Source of the DNA: Sphingobium xanthum
GTDB taxonomy: Bacteria; Pseudomonadota; Alphaproteobacteria; Sphingomonadales; Sphingomonadaceae
DNA: 64,000 nucleotides
Assembly (NCBI RefSeq): GCF_019737615.1
Contig: NZ_JAHKKS010000004.1
Location: 235,147 to 299,146, forward strand
Reading direction: 5' to 3'
The position numbers and the translations under genes were made by a program. The notes below the pieces were generated by a model, which worked only from the letters and a program-made list of their open reading frames with translations, made no database searches and was not told where the DNA came from. Positions 37,030 through 46,558 of this stretch are shown one piece after another (the stretch's first letter is position 1; every line of letters starts with the position of its first letter).

Positions 37030-37872
37030 ATGACCCAGACCAACATGCAGAGCACCGATTCCAGCCTCATCCGGCATGAGCCGGGCGTCCCCGTGATCCG
37101 CAACATCAACTGGGCCGGCATGTATGCTCTCTACATGAAGGAAGTGCGGCGCTTCATGAAGGTGCAACTCCAGACGGTCTGGGCGCCCGCACTCACCACC
37201 TTGCTGTTCCTGGTGATCTTCACGGTGGCGCTGGGCCGTGGCGGGCTGGAGGTGATGGGCGTTCCGTTCGCCGATTTCGTGGCGCCGGGCCTCATCATCA
37301 TGGGCATGATCCAGAACAGCTTCCAGAACTCGACCAGCGCACTGCTGGCAGCCAAGGTCGGCGGCACGATCGTCGATTATCTGATGCCGCCGCTCTCATC
37401 CGGCGAACTGCTGTTGGCGCTCATCGCCTCGTCGGTCACACGCTCTGTCTTCGTGGGCGCCGCCATCTGGGGTGCCATGCTGTTCTGGCCGGGCGTGCAT
37501 GTCATGCCGCATCATCTCTGGGCGGTGATCTTCTTCGGGCTGGCGGGCTCCGCGATGCTGGCGTCGCTCGGCATCCTCACCGCCATCTGGGCGGAAAAGT
37601 TCGACCATGCGGCGGCTGTCGGCAATTTCCTCGTGGCGCCGCTCTCGTTGCTCTCGGGCACTTTCTATTCGATGGACCACGTTTCGCCGATCTTCCGGGC
37701 GATCAGCCATGCCAATCCGTTCTTTTATGCCATTTCCGGCTTCCGGTACGGATTTCTGGCAGAGGCCGATTCGCCGATCCTCATCGGCATTTTGGTCATG
37801 ATCGGGCTGAACGTGGCGCTTGCCGGCGTCTGCTACGTAGCGCTCAAACAGGGCTGGAAGATCAAGGCCTGA
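37030..37872 (+). CDS. ABC-2 type transporter permease
   Basis: This 280-residue protein has about six transmembrane helices and the ABC2_membrane signature around GFRYGF and the loop NPFFYAISGFRYG. It starts with a hydrophilic N-terminus followed by the helix VWAPALTTLLFLVIFTVALG. No ATPase gene is adjacent in this window, so its partner is elsewhere; the exported substrate is unknown. Confidence 0.85.
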   Translation: MTQTNMQSTDSSLIRHEPGVPVIRNINWAGMYALYMKEVRRFMKVQLQTVWAPALTTLLFLVIFTVALGRGGLEVMGVPFADFVAPGLIIMGMIQNSFQNSTSALLAAKVGGTIVDYLMPPLSSGELLLALIASSVTRSVFVGAAIWGAMLFWPGVHVMPHHLWAVIFFGLAGSAMLASLGILTAIWAEKFDHAAAVGNFLVAPLSLLSGTFYSMDHVSPIFRAISHANPFFYAISGFRYGFLAEADSPILIGILVMIGLNVALAGVCYVALKQGWKIKA

Positions 37873-37893
37873 CCGCCGTGCTCCGGCGCAGAG

Positions 37894-38292
37894 TCAGTGC
37901 CAGCGCTGGGGATCGAGCGCGTAGCGGCCATCGGCCTGCTGCTCGAACAGCGCCTCGATCGCCGGATGATCGATCGGATCGCCGGTCTCGTCGCCAATCA
38001 GGTTCTGCTGGCTGACATAGGCGACATAGCTCGATTCGCCGTTGTCCGCGAAGAGATGGTAGAACGGCTGGTCGCGCGCAGGCCGCATGGCGGCCGGAAT
38101 CGCTTCGTACCATTCCTCGCTATTGGCGAAAACCGGATCGATATCGAAGATCAGGCCCCGAAAGCCGAACATCCTGTGTCGCACCATGTCCCCGATGCGG
38201 AAGCGCGCATGCGCCACGCGCGGCGCGACGACCGGAAGCGCGGCCAATCCGGTGGAAGGACTTGTGGTTTTGCGGTTTCTCGGCTGATCCAT
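37894..38292 (-). CDS. hspQ: Heat shock protein HspQ
   Basis: This 132-residue protein has the YccV/HspQ core: ARFRIGDMVRHRMFGFRGLIFDIDP, FYHLFADNGE and AYVSQQNL. HspQ acts as a protein-turnover and hemimethylated-DNA binding factor in Escherichia coli. Start 38292 is preferred over a longer frame because it begins just before a basic N-terminal extension and matches family length. Confidence 0.9.
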   Translation of the reverse strand: MDQPRNRKTTSPSTGLAALPVVAPRVAHARFRIGDMVRHRMFGFRGLIFDIDPVFANSEEWYEAIPAAMRPARDQPFYHLFADNGESSYVAYVSQQNLIGDETGDPIDHPAIEALFEQQADGRYALDPQRWH

Positions 38293-38437
38293 GACACAAG
38301 ATTTAGTGTGCGTTTGGGCAAGTGCAAGATTCGACTTTGAAGCGCTTGGCAAAGCCGGGATCATCCGCTAACAGCGCGCGCTCAGCATTTCGCAAGACTT
38401 GGCCTTTAAGGCCGACGAACGCACCGAATGCCTCTGC

Positions 38438-38527
<90 letters not shown>

Positions 38528-38572
38528 CTTCCCTTTCTGGACGAGGCCACCTGATCTCTCAGGATCGCGACC

Positions 38573-39472
38573 TTAGCTGGCATGTGCCGCCTTCGCGGTT
38601 GTGGCTGGACTGAATTTCTCGATCAGTATCTCGATCAGCGTCCGCACCTTTCGCGGTGGCAGTCTGCCAGGAGGACGGAGCACGAACAGGCCAGCCTCCG
38701 GGGGCGGATAGTCGGTCAGCACAGGCACCAAAGCGCCGGACGCAATGTGGGGGTCTGTCAGATAATCGGGCTCCATGCCTATGCCTATGCCGGCTAATGC
38801 GGCCGCAATCAGCGCTTCGCCACTATTGCCTTTGAAGCGGCCATGCACGCTCATGCTTGTCGGTTTGCCGTCCCTCATAAATCGCCACGGTTCGTTCCCT
38901 TCCATCAGCGCTTCGTGATTCACGAGGTCTTCCGGCCTCTGCGGCGCGCCATGCTCTTCGATGTAGCCCGGGCTTGCGACGAACTTTCCAGATATTGTCG
39001 CGATCCGCCGGGCAACCAAGCTTGAATCGGAGAGATAGCCTGCTCGAATGGCCACATCGAAACCCTCGGTGACGAGATCGACGATGCGATCCGTGTAGAC
39101 AGTGTGAACGTGCAAACGAGGGTGTCGGCGCGCCAATTCGGCCAGGACAGGTCCCAGATACATCGGTCCGAGCGACAAGGGGGCGGAAATACGCAGGCGG
39201 CCGCGCACATCCCCATCGGGCGATATCGCATCGCGTGCCGCTTCCAGCTCCCCGGTAATGCGCAACGCATGTTCGCGGAAAGTCGAACCTTCTTCCGTGA
39301 GCGAGGCACCTCGCGTCGAGCGAGACAGGAGCTGCGCGCCAAGTTCCTGTTCCAGCCGCGCCACGCATCGGCTCACCATCGATTTGGAAATCCCCAGACG
39401 GCGCGCGGCGGGCGTGACCCCGCCGGTATCGGCGACCTCGAGAAAGATACGCAGGTCATCAAGGTCGAACAT
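38573..39472 (-). CDS. LysR family transcriptional regulator
   Basis: This 299-residue protein has an N-terminal winged-helix (LRIFLEVADTGGVTPAARRL, SKSMVSRCVARLE) and a LysR substrate-binding domain. The start is at ATG 39472 (MFDLDDL). It is divergent from a small SnoaL-like gene with 127 bases between, the usual arrangement for a LysR regulator and its target. The inducer is unknown. Confidence 0.9.
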   Translation of the reverse strand: MFDLDDLRIFLEVADTGGVTPAARRLGISKSMVSRCVARLEQELGAQLLSRSTRGASLTEEGSTFREHALRITGELEAARDAISPDGDVRGRLRISAPLSLGPMYLGPVLAELARRHPRLHVHTVYTDRIVDLVTEGFDVAIRAGYLSDSSLVARRIATISGKFVASPGYIEEHGAPQRPEDLVNHEALMEGNEPWRFMRDGKPTSMSVHGRFKGNSGEALIAAALAGIGIGMEPDYLTDPHIASGALVPVLTDYPPPEAGLFVLRPPGRLPPRKVRTLIEILIEKFSPATTAKAAHAS

Positions 39473-39599
39473 CCATGCGTTCCTCAAATTGCAACACGAA
39501 GGCGCATCTAGCAGAGCTAGTGGATCGATTTCAAGAATGCCAATGGTGCATCCAGAGGTAGTCAGGCGATGGTCGCCATGGCCTCACGGGAGAATGATC

Positions 39600-40004
39600 A
39601 TGACGACCAATGTCAGCGAAATGAACAAGCAGATCGCGCTCGATGCTTACGCCGCACTGAAGGCCGGCGACGTGCCGAGCTACTTCAATGCGATGGCGGA
39701 GGAAGTGACGGTCACCTACTTCGGCAGTCACCGTTTCTCGCGCACATTTGCCGGCAAGTCGGACATTATGGAGAACTTCATTCCGCCTTTGCTTGATCGG
39801 CTTGAAGGCCCGATCAAGATCACGGTGACGAACGCGATCGCGGAGGGGGATCAGGTCTTCGTTGAAGCGCAGGGTGAATCCCGCACAACGGACGGGCTCG
39901 ACTACAACAATCTCTACGGCATCGTTCTCAGGATGAAGGACGGCAAGATCGTGGAGATTCGCGAGTATATGGACACGGAGCTCACGAAGAACATCTTCGG
40001 TTGA
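39600..40004 (+). CDS. NTF2/SnoaL-like protein
   Basis: This 134-residue protein has the SnoaL/NTF2 fold pattern: N-terminal helix MNKQIALDAYAALKAGD, then alternating strands with YNNLYGIVLRMKDGKIVEIREYMDT at the end. Start 39600 has GGGAG about seven bases upstream; ATG 39594 is an alternative. The family contains isomerases, ring-modifying enzymes and ligand-binding proteins; no catalytic residue can be assigned. It is probably regulated by the divergent LysR. Confidence 0.85.
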   Translation: MTTNVSEMNKQIALDAYAALKAGDVPSYFNAMAEEVTVTYFGSHRFSRTFAGKSDIMENFIPPLLDRLEGPIKITVTNAIAEGDQVFVEAQGESRTTDGLDYNNLYGIVLRMKDGKIVEIREYMDTELTKNIFG

Positions 40005-40037
40005 CCGGAAACGTGACTGACTGCGGGGTCCCGATTT

Positions 40038-40051
40038 CCGGCGATCGCCGG
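40038..40051. repeat. Perfect 14-bp palindrome between genes
   Basis: CCGGCGATCGCCGG lies between the SnoaL-like gene and the giant surface protein gene. It may act as a terminator-like element; it has no clear T-run. Confidence 0.35.
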
Positions 40052-40148
40052 TCAGCTTCGTCAGAAGCCGGGATTCCGCAATCGGTGTCGGTGCATCAGG
40101 CTTGTGCCCGATGCGCCGACCGTCTTCTTCCGCCCCACGCGGAGAAAC

Positions 40149-43100
40149 CTAGCTGAACCGGATCGCGACCTTGCGGCGGCGGGCCAGCGTGCCGACCACG
40201 CCGAAGCCCAGGATCATCATTGCCCAGGTTGACGGTTCCGGGACCGCGCCGGCGCCACCACCGCCACCTTGGATCTGCGCGTTGATCGTCACCTTGATCG
40301 GCGTCAACGCCAGGTCAGAGAGGCCCGGATAGCGGCTGTAGCCGTTGAAGGTCAGCGTCGTGCTGTAGGTGCCGGCGCCGAGGCCCGCGGTGTTGATCCG
40401 CAGGAAGTTGCCGACATTGCTCGCGCCGCCCGCCACATCGCTGAAGATATTGCCCGCGAAGCTGAAGGGATTGCTGCCGGCGAGCGCGAAGGCGCCGCCC
40501 AGCACTTCCGAGAAGAGGGCGCCGCTATTGCCGTTCAGCACGCCCAGATCGACCGTGAAGAAGCCGCTGTCGCTGGTGAGCGTGCCGAAGTTCAGCGTAT
40601 AGGCGCTGCCGCTGCCGCCAAACGCCCCGTCGCCGCCATTCTTGAACAGCGAGGCGGTGGCCAGTTCGGTCACCGTGCCGGAGAATGTGACCGTCTGCGC
40701 GCCGAGCGAGAGGTCGCTCATCTCGGCATTGTGCGAGGCGAAGTTCAGCGATCCGGCGCCGGAGACGACGCCCGCAACCGCCGTATCCAGTGTGAAGATG
40801 GCCTGGTTCGACTGACCGGCATTGAGTGCGCCGGGTGTGGAGGCAGAGACACCGGCGGGTATGGCGCCGGCCGTGGTGAGGAGCTGGTCCGTCAGTGCGC
40901 CAACCGCATTGTTCGTCACATTGAGGCCCAGGCTCGGATCGGCGCTGCCCTGGCGAACCGTGCCGAAGTTCACTGAATTGCCGCTGAGGCCAGCCACCGC
41001 CGCCGCATAGACATTACCGGTGACGTTGATCGTCTGGCCAGCCAGCGCGAGGTCGTCGAGTGTGCTGCCCGCAACCGCCAGCGAGGTATTGGCGATGCTG
41101 ATTACATTGGCGAAGGCACCGGCCGCGCCCGTGCCCAGCGAGAGGGTCACCGGCGTGCTGTTGCCCGCCTCGACCGTCGTGCTGAGCGCGGAGAGGCCGT
41201 TCATGCGGAACGGGCCGCCGACACTGGCTTCGGCGAGCAGCGCCTCGTTGAAGCCCGGCGTGACCGGGGCGACATTGCTGATGTCGAACAGGCTGCTCGC
41301 GCTCGCTCCCCCGACGCGGCGGGCCTGAAGCGCGATGGTCGCGGGCAGGCTGCCGGCCTGCGCGACCTGATAGATATTGCCCTCGATCTGGAGCGTCTGA
41401 TCAGCGACATTGTCGAAATTGTTGACCACGTCGATCGTCTGACCGTTCAGCGTGCCGGCGTGGTCGCCCGTGTAGCTGATCGTGATGTCCGTCGATCCAC
41501 CATTGGGGTTCAGTACCCAATTCTGGCTGGAGAGCTGGATGCTCGGTGCATTGTCGTTCTGGACGGCGCCGCGCAGGATGGTCTCGAGGCCGTTGTTGGT
41601 GATGGTGAGGATCGTCGAGCTGGAGCCGCCGGTACGCACGTCGCCCACATTCAGCACGCCGCCCGAAAGCGCCGGGCCGGAAAGGTCCATCGTTGCACTG
41701 GACGCGAACAGCAGGCCGGAGCCCGCCACGCCGCCATGGGCGTCGAACGCATTGCCCGAGCCGAAGGAGGCATTCTGATAGTCGCTTGTCACCGTGACGT
41801 TGCGCGTGCCGATGTCGAGTGATCCGCCGTTCGTCAGGAAGCCCGCCGTCGAGTTGCCAGCCGCGGCCGACAGGTCGAGCGTCGCGCCGGAGAGCGAGCG
41901 GATCGTGCCGGTCGTGCCGGTGATCGCACGGGTGGCCAGCGTGCCGCCGACCGCCTCGACGATGCCGCTGTTGGCGATCGCCAGCGAGATGGTGCCGAAG
42001 CCGGTGGTGAGGCCGCTATTGGTGAAGCTCGATGCACCGAAGATGCCGCCGCTGAGCTGGAGCACGCCTGCGTTAGAGAAGGCGCCGCCGCCCGCGACGA
42101 TGCTCATTGAGCGTCCGTCGCGCAGTTCCAGGCGGCCGGACTGGGCGATGCCGGTGAGCGAACTGTCAAGCGCTGTGTTCACGCCGCTGCCGAAGTTCGT
42201 GACGTTTAGCACCGAGGCGATGCCTGAGAGCCTCACGATCGTGTCGGTGCCGGCAACGCCGGTGCCGATGGTCGCTATGCTGGCGGCGCCGGTGCCGCGC
42301 AGGTTGAGCGTGCTTGCCGCGCCCGTCGTCGAGGAGATGTAGGTGCCGAGGCTCAGCACATTGCCGCCGAGCAGATTGGTGAGGTTGGAGTCGCCGTTCA
42401 TGACGAACGTGCTGCCAGCGCCGATCGCGGCCAACGTGCCGGCTGCGTCATTGTCATAACGGCCGCCTTCGAGCGCGAGCGTGCTGCCACCGAAAGCGCG
42501 GATAGTACCGGTGTTGTAAAGGCCGGCATTGGTGCTGGGGCCAACGCCGTTGCCGGCTCCGACGCCGCCATTGCCGCCGGAAACATCGATGCTGATGCCG
42601 CCGCCGACAACATCGCCACTGATCAGGCCTTCATTGACGATCAGCGTCTGGTTGAGGCCGAACTGACCGGAACCGCGGATCGCCTGCCCGGAGCCGACGG
42701 TCACCTTGCCGCTGTAGATGCGGGCATGGCCCGTACTGTTGTCGAGCACGATGCTGCCGCTGCCGGCGATGGTCACGGCGGCGCCCTCGGTGATCAGGTC
42801 GGCATTGTGGCCGATAGTCGTCGTGCCGTTGTTGGTGAAGAGCGTGTTGAGCCGCAGATTGTCGCTGTCGACAGCGAGATTGCTCCCTGCGCTCAGCGTG
42901 ACGTTCTGAAGATATTGGTTGGCATTGAATGCCTTGATGAGGCTGCCGGCGTCCGTCACCAGTGTGACGTTGAGCAGCCGGGCGTCATTGTTGAGGTTGA
43001 TCGAAGAGCCGCCCAACGCACGGAAGATGCCGCCCTCGTAGAGACCGCCCTCGAAGGAGACGCTGCTGGCATTGCCGGCCTCGACGACGCCGTTGTTGAG

Positions 43101-45479
43101 CATGCCCGAGTTCGCGTTCGTGCCCACGCCGTTGCCGACTCCCACGCCGCCATTGCCACCGGCGGCATCGATGGAGAGATTGCCGCCATTGCTGATCGAG
43201 AAGATGCCGTTGTTGGTGAGGATCGTCTGGTTGAGGCCGAGCTGTCCCGAGCCGGTGAGCGACAGATTGCTGCCGAACATGATGTGGCCGCCATAGATGC
43301 GGGCATAGCCGGTCGAATTGTCGAGCTGGAACACGCCGTTGCCGCTTAGCGTGAGCAGGCCGCCTTCGTTGATCACGTCGGCGTTATGGCCGATGGTCAT
43401 GAGGCCGTTGTTCACGAAGCTGGTGTTGAGGCGCAGATTGTCGCTGTCGATGTCGAGATGGCTGCCGGAAGAAAGGGTCACCTCCTGCAGATACTGGTTG
43501 GCTCCATGGGCCTTGATGACGCCGGTGCCGACCGTGGTCAGCGCTCCGCCGACGATACGGACATCATTGTTGAGATTGATCGACGAGCCGGTGAGCGCGC
43601 GGAAGATGCCTCCAGCGTTGTTCTCGTACCGCCCGCCCTCGAAAGAGAGGACACTGCCGCCCGTCGATTCGATGATGCTGTTGTTGAGCAGGCCGGAATT
43701 CTGGTTCACGCCGACGCCATTGCCGACACCCACGCCGCCATTGCCGCCCGAGGCGTCGATCGACAGGGTCGTGCCTGCATTGGCGGAGAAGACGTTGTTG
43801 ATGACCAGGATCGTCTGATTGAGGCCAAGCTGGCCCGAGCCCTGCAGGGTCTGGCCGGCGCCGAAGGTGATCGTGCCGCCGTACATGCGGGCATTGCCGG
43901 CGCTGTTGTCCATGACGATGGTGCCGGATCCGGCAATCGTCAGCAAGCCGCCTTCGTTGATGATGTCGGCATTGTGACCGGCCGTTACCGTGCCGTTGTT
44001 GGTGAACAAAGTATTGAGCCGCAGATTGCTGGCGTCGATGTCGAGGCGGCTGCCGCCCGACAGGATCACATTCTGGAGATACTGGTTGGCACCATGCGCG
44101 TTGATGATGCTCGTGCCGTCGCTGGTCAGGGTCGTGCTGAACATGCGCGCGTCGTTGCGCAGCGCGATGGTGGACCCGCCCAGTGCGCGGAAGATGCCGC
44201 CTTCGTAGAGGCCGCCCTCGAAATACAGCGTGCTGCCACCGATGACGCTCATGATGCCGCTGTTCAGCATGCCGGAATTGCCATTGGTGCCGACGCCATT
44301 GCCCGCGCCCACGCCGCCATTGCCGCCCGAGACATCCAGAGAGATGCCACCGCCTCCCCCGAAGCTCAGCGTACCGTTGTTGGTGAGAATGGTCTGGTTG
44401 ATGCCGACATTGCCCGAGCCGTTGATCGCGTGGTTGCTCGCGAAGGTAATGCTGCTGGCGTATAGCCGCGCATTGCCACTGCTGTTGTCGAGCTGGATCG
44501 ACCCGGTGCCGCTGATCGAGAGCGGTCCTTCCGCGATGATGTCGCTATTGACGCTGGCGTTCAGCGTTCCGTTGTTCACGAAGCTGCCGTTCAGTCGCAG
44601 ATTGGCGCTGACCACGTCGATCGTGCTGGCCGCCGAGAGCGTCGTGTTCGTCAGATAGGCATTCACGCCATTGGCGCTGACTACCCCGGTTCCGGTCGAG
44701 CTCAGCGTGCCGCCGACAATGCGGCTGTCATTGCCCAGGCGGACGACCGAGCCGTTGAGCGCGCGAATGAGGCCGCCGGGACCATTCTCATAGAGGCCAC
44801 CTTCGAATGACAGCGTGCCGCCGCCGGTCGCTTCGAGGATGTCGCTATTGTAGAAGCCGGCATTGCCGTTCGTACCGAAGCCGTTGCCGGCGCCCACGCC
44901 GCCATTTCCGCCCGACGCATCGAGCGACAGCGTGCGACCGTTCACATTGGCCGAGAACAGGCCGGCGTTGGAAATGACCGTCTGATTGAGGCCGACATTG
45001 CCCGAGCCGCGAACGGTCTGGCCGCTGCCGAAGATGAAGCCGCCGCTGAAGATGCGGGCAGCGCCCAGCGTGTCGTCCAGAACGAAGGTGCCGGTGCCGC
45101 CGACCGTGACGACGCCGTTGTTGCTGCGCAGGTCGCCCGCATTGGCGAGCGTGATGATGCCATTGTTGGTGATCGACTGGTTCTGGATGAACAGGTTTGA
45201 GGCCGAGACATTGAGCGCGTTGGTCGCGCCGAGGGTCAGTGTGCCGGCAAAGGCGTTGATCCCGGACATGCTGACGATGCCGCCGACATTGATGATGGAG
45301 ACATTGTCGCCGCCACCGGGCACGAAGCCGCAGGTCCAGTTACCGGCACTGTTCCAGACCCCGGCGCCTGCGTTCCAGGCGCAATCGGCCGAGACGGCGG
45401 GCGCGGACATCGTGCCGCAGGCGATGGCGATCGCCGAGATACCAAGGGTCAGATTGAACTTCTTGTCGAACGCACGCAT
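40149..45479 (-). CDS. Giant repetitive surface protein with PEPxxWA-CTERM signal
   Basis: This 1776-residue protein begins with a signal peptide (LGISAIAIACGTMSAPAVSA) and carries a tail ending VPEPSTWAMMILGFGVVGTLA plus RRRK, a sorting signal. The body is beta-rich and Asn/Gly-rich. Five copies of a unit about 193-196 residues long contain the marker SGGNGGVGxGNG. Between the repeats and the C-terminus are choice-of-anchor-like segments. No outer-membrane beta-barrel is visible. GGGAG precedes ATG 45479. It probably is an adhesin or matrix protein. Confidence 0.85.
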   Translation of the reverse strand: MRAFDKKFNLTLGISAIAIACGTMSAPAVSADCAWNAGAGVWNSAGNWTCGFVPGGGDNVSIINVGGIVSMSGINAFAGTLTLGATNALNVSASNLFIQNQSITNNGIITLANAGDLRSNNGVVTVGGTGTFVLDDTLGAARIFSGGFIFGSGQTVRGSGNVGLNQTVISNAGLFSANVNGRTLSLDASGGNGGVGAGNGFGTNGNAGFYNSDILEATGGGTLSFEGGLYENGPGGLIRALNGSVVRLGNDSRIVGGTLSSTGTGVVSANGVNAYLTNTTLSAASTIDVVSANLRLNGSFVNNGTLNASVNSDIIAEGPLSISGTGSIQLDNSSGNARLYASSITFASNHAINGSGNVGINQTILTNNGTLSFGGGGGISLDVSGGNGGVGAGNGVGTNGNSGMLNSGIMSVIGGSTLYFEGGLYEGGIFRALGGSTIALRNDARMFSTTLTSDGTSIINAHGANQYLQNVILSGGSRLDIDASNLRLNTLFTNNGTVTAGHNADIINEGGLLTIAGSGTIVMDNSAGNARMYGGTITFGAGQTLQGSGQLGLNQTILVINNVFSANAGTTLSIDASGGNGGVGVGNGVGVNQNSGLLNNSIIESTGGSVLSFEGGRYENNAGGIFRALTGSSINLNNDVRIVGGALTTVGTGVIKAHGANQYLQEVTLSSGSHLDIDSDNLRLNTSFVNNGLMTIGHNADVINEGGLLTLSGNGVFQLDNSTGYARIYGGHIMFGSNLSLTGSGQLGLNQTILTNNGIFSISNGGNLSIDAAGGNGGVGVGNGVGTNANSGMLNNGVVEAGNASSVSFEGGLYEGGIFRALGGSSINLNNDARLLNVTLVTDAGSLIKAFNANQYLQNVTLSAGSNLAVDSDNLRLNTLFTNNGTTTIGHNADLITEGAAVTIAGSGSIVLDNSTGHARIYSGKVTVGSGQAIRGSGQFGLNQTLIVNEGLISGDVVGGGISIDVSGGNGGVGAGNGVGPSTNAGLYNTGTIRAFGGSTLALEGGRYDNDAAGTLAAIGAGSTFVMNGDSNLTNLLGGNVLSLGTYISSTTGAASTLNLRGTGAASIATIGTGVAGTDTIVRLSGIASVLNVTNFGSGVNTALDSSLTGIAQSGRLELRDGRSMSIVAGGGAFSNAGVLQLSGGIFGASSFTNSGLTTGFGTISLAIANSGIVEAVGGTLATRAITGTTGTIRSLSGATLDLSAAAGNSTAGFLTNGGSLDIGTRNVTVTSDYQNASFGSGNAFDAHGGVAGSGLLFASSATMDLSGPALSGGVLNVGDVRTGGSSSTILTITNNGLETILRGAVQNDNAPSIQLSSQNWVLNPNGGSTDITISYTGDHAGTLNGQTIDVVNNFDNVADQTLQIEGNIYQVAQAGSLPATIALQARRVGGASASSLFDISNVAPVTPGFNEALLAEASVGGPFRMNGLSALSTTVEAGNSTPVTLSLGTGAAGAFANVISIANTSLAVAGSTLDDLALAGQTINVTGNVYAAAVAGLSGNSVNFGTVRQGSADPSLGLNVTNNAVGALTDQLLTTAGAIPAGVSASTPGALNAGQSNQAIFTLDTAVAGVVSGAGSLNFASHNAEMSDLSLGAQTVTFSGTVTELATASLFKNGGDGAFGGSGSAYTLNFGTLTSDSGFFTVDLGVLNGNSGALFSEVLGGAFALAGSNPFSFAGNIFSDVAGGASNVGNFLRINTAGLGAGTYSTTLTFNGYSRYPGLSDLALTPIKVTINAQIQGGGGGAGAVPEPSTWAMMILGFGVVGTLARRRKVAIRFS
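42150..45240 (-). repeat. Five tandem in-frame repeats of about 585 bp
   Basis: The marker CCGCCATT(G/T)CCGCC on the plus strand occurs at 42565, 43147, 43735, 44314 and 44899. The steps are 582, 588, 579 and 585 bases, all multiples of three. The last (most N-terminal) unit is the most diverged. Confidence 0.85.
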
Positions 45480-45712
45480 TGGACCACTCCCACTTCGGTC
45501 GCTTTCCTCTTCGAACCGGCCCTGCCCGAGTAGGCGGAAGACGGCTTCTGTGAGTGAAAGCGCAAAGGGAGAGCGGACCGGGCCACGGCGGGCCAAGAAA
45601 GTTTACCGAATGTATACTTTTGGGACAGGCGTTCAGGTCAGCCCGGAAATCGGTTCGCGGCGCCGGATGCCTCAGCGATACCCAATGGGAGCTGAGTGCG
45701 AGGGAAGGGGCT

Positions 45713-46489
45713 TCAGCGCCCTTTCCAACTCGCCGCGCGCTTTTCGACAAAGGCGGCCATGCCTTCGGCCTTGTCCTCGGTGGAAAAGAGGATCTGGAAA
45801 AGGCGGCGCTCGGCCACGAGGCCCTGAGAGAGCGGCGCTTCGAACGCTAGGTTCACCAGCTCCTTGTTGGCGATGGCGCCGAGCGGCGGCATGGCAGCGA
45901 TGGCTTCGGCGGTCTTGAGCGCTTCATCGAGCAATTCGCTCGCCGGGACGACGCGAGCGACGAGGCCGGCTCGTTCGGCCTCCTCGGCGCCCATCATGCG
46001 GCCGGTGAGGCACATTTCCATCGCCTTCGCCTTGCCGATCGCGCGCGTAAGCCGCTGCGAGCCGCCCATGCCCGGCGCAACGCCCAGCTTGATCTCGGGC
46101 TGGCCGAACTTCGCGGTATCGGCCGCGATGATGAAGTCCGCCATCATCGCAAGTTCGCAGCCGCCACCGAGCGCGAAGCCCGCAACCGCGGCGATCCACG
46201 GCTTGCGGGCGGTGCAGACGCGGCTCGTCCATTCGGAATAGAGTTCGGTCGCGTACATGTCGGCAGCCGACTTGTCGGACATTTCCTTGATGTCAGCGCC
46301 CGCCGCGAAGGCCTTTTCGCTGCCGGTCAGGACGAGGCAGCGCTGGCTCTCGTCCGCCTCATAAGCCGCCATGACGGCCATGATGTCGGCGAGAACCTGA
46401 CTGTTGAGCGCATTGAGCGCCTGCGGCCGGTTGAGCGTGACCAAAGTGACCGCGCCGTGCTGTTCCACCAGGATCGTCTCGTAGCTCAT
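45713..46489 (-). CDS. Enoyl-CoA hydratase
   Basis: This protein of about 258 residues has both catalytic Glu positions of the crotonase family: [11 protein letters not shown] and [16 protein letters not shown], plus the oxyanion segment [10 protein letters not shown]. It hydrates enoyl-CoA in fatty-acid or amino-acid catabolism. ATG 46489 is preferred over 46495 by spacing from GGGAG. It is a single gene, independent of the beta-oxidation operon at 3.6-7 kb. Confidence 0.92.
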   Translation of the reverse strand: MSYETILVEQHGAVTLVTLNRPQALNALNSQVLADIMAVMAAYEADESQRCLVLTGSEKAFAAGADIKEMSDKSAADMYATELYSEWTSRVCTARKPWIAAVAGFALGGGCELAMMADFIIAADTAKFGQPEIKLGVAPGMGGSQRLTRAIGKAKAMEMCLTGRMMGAEEAERAGLVARVVPASELLDEALKTAEAIAAMPPLGAIANKELVNLAFEAPLSQGLVAERRLFQILFSTEDKAEGMAAFVEKRAASWKGR

Positions 46490-46558
46490 GATCATCTGCT
46501 CCCTGCCGGCTGTGCCACGTAGGTAGCCGATCGGTTACGGCGGTGCAGCATCAAATGA

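Noticed and set aside
42150..45240. Regular repeats as a possible CRISPR array
   Set aside because: The period is about 585 bases, not 60-70, and all units stay in one reading frame of a surface protein.
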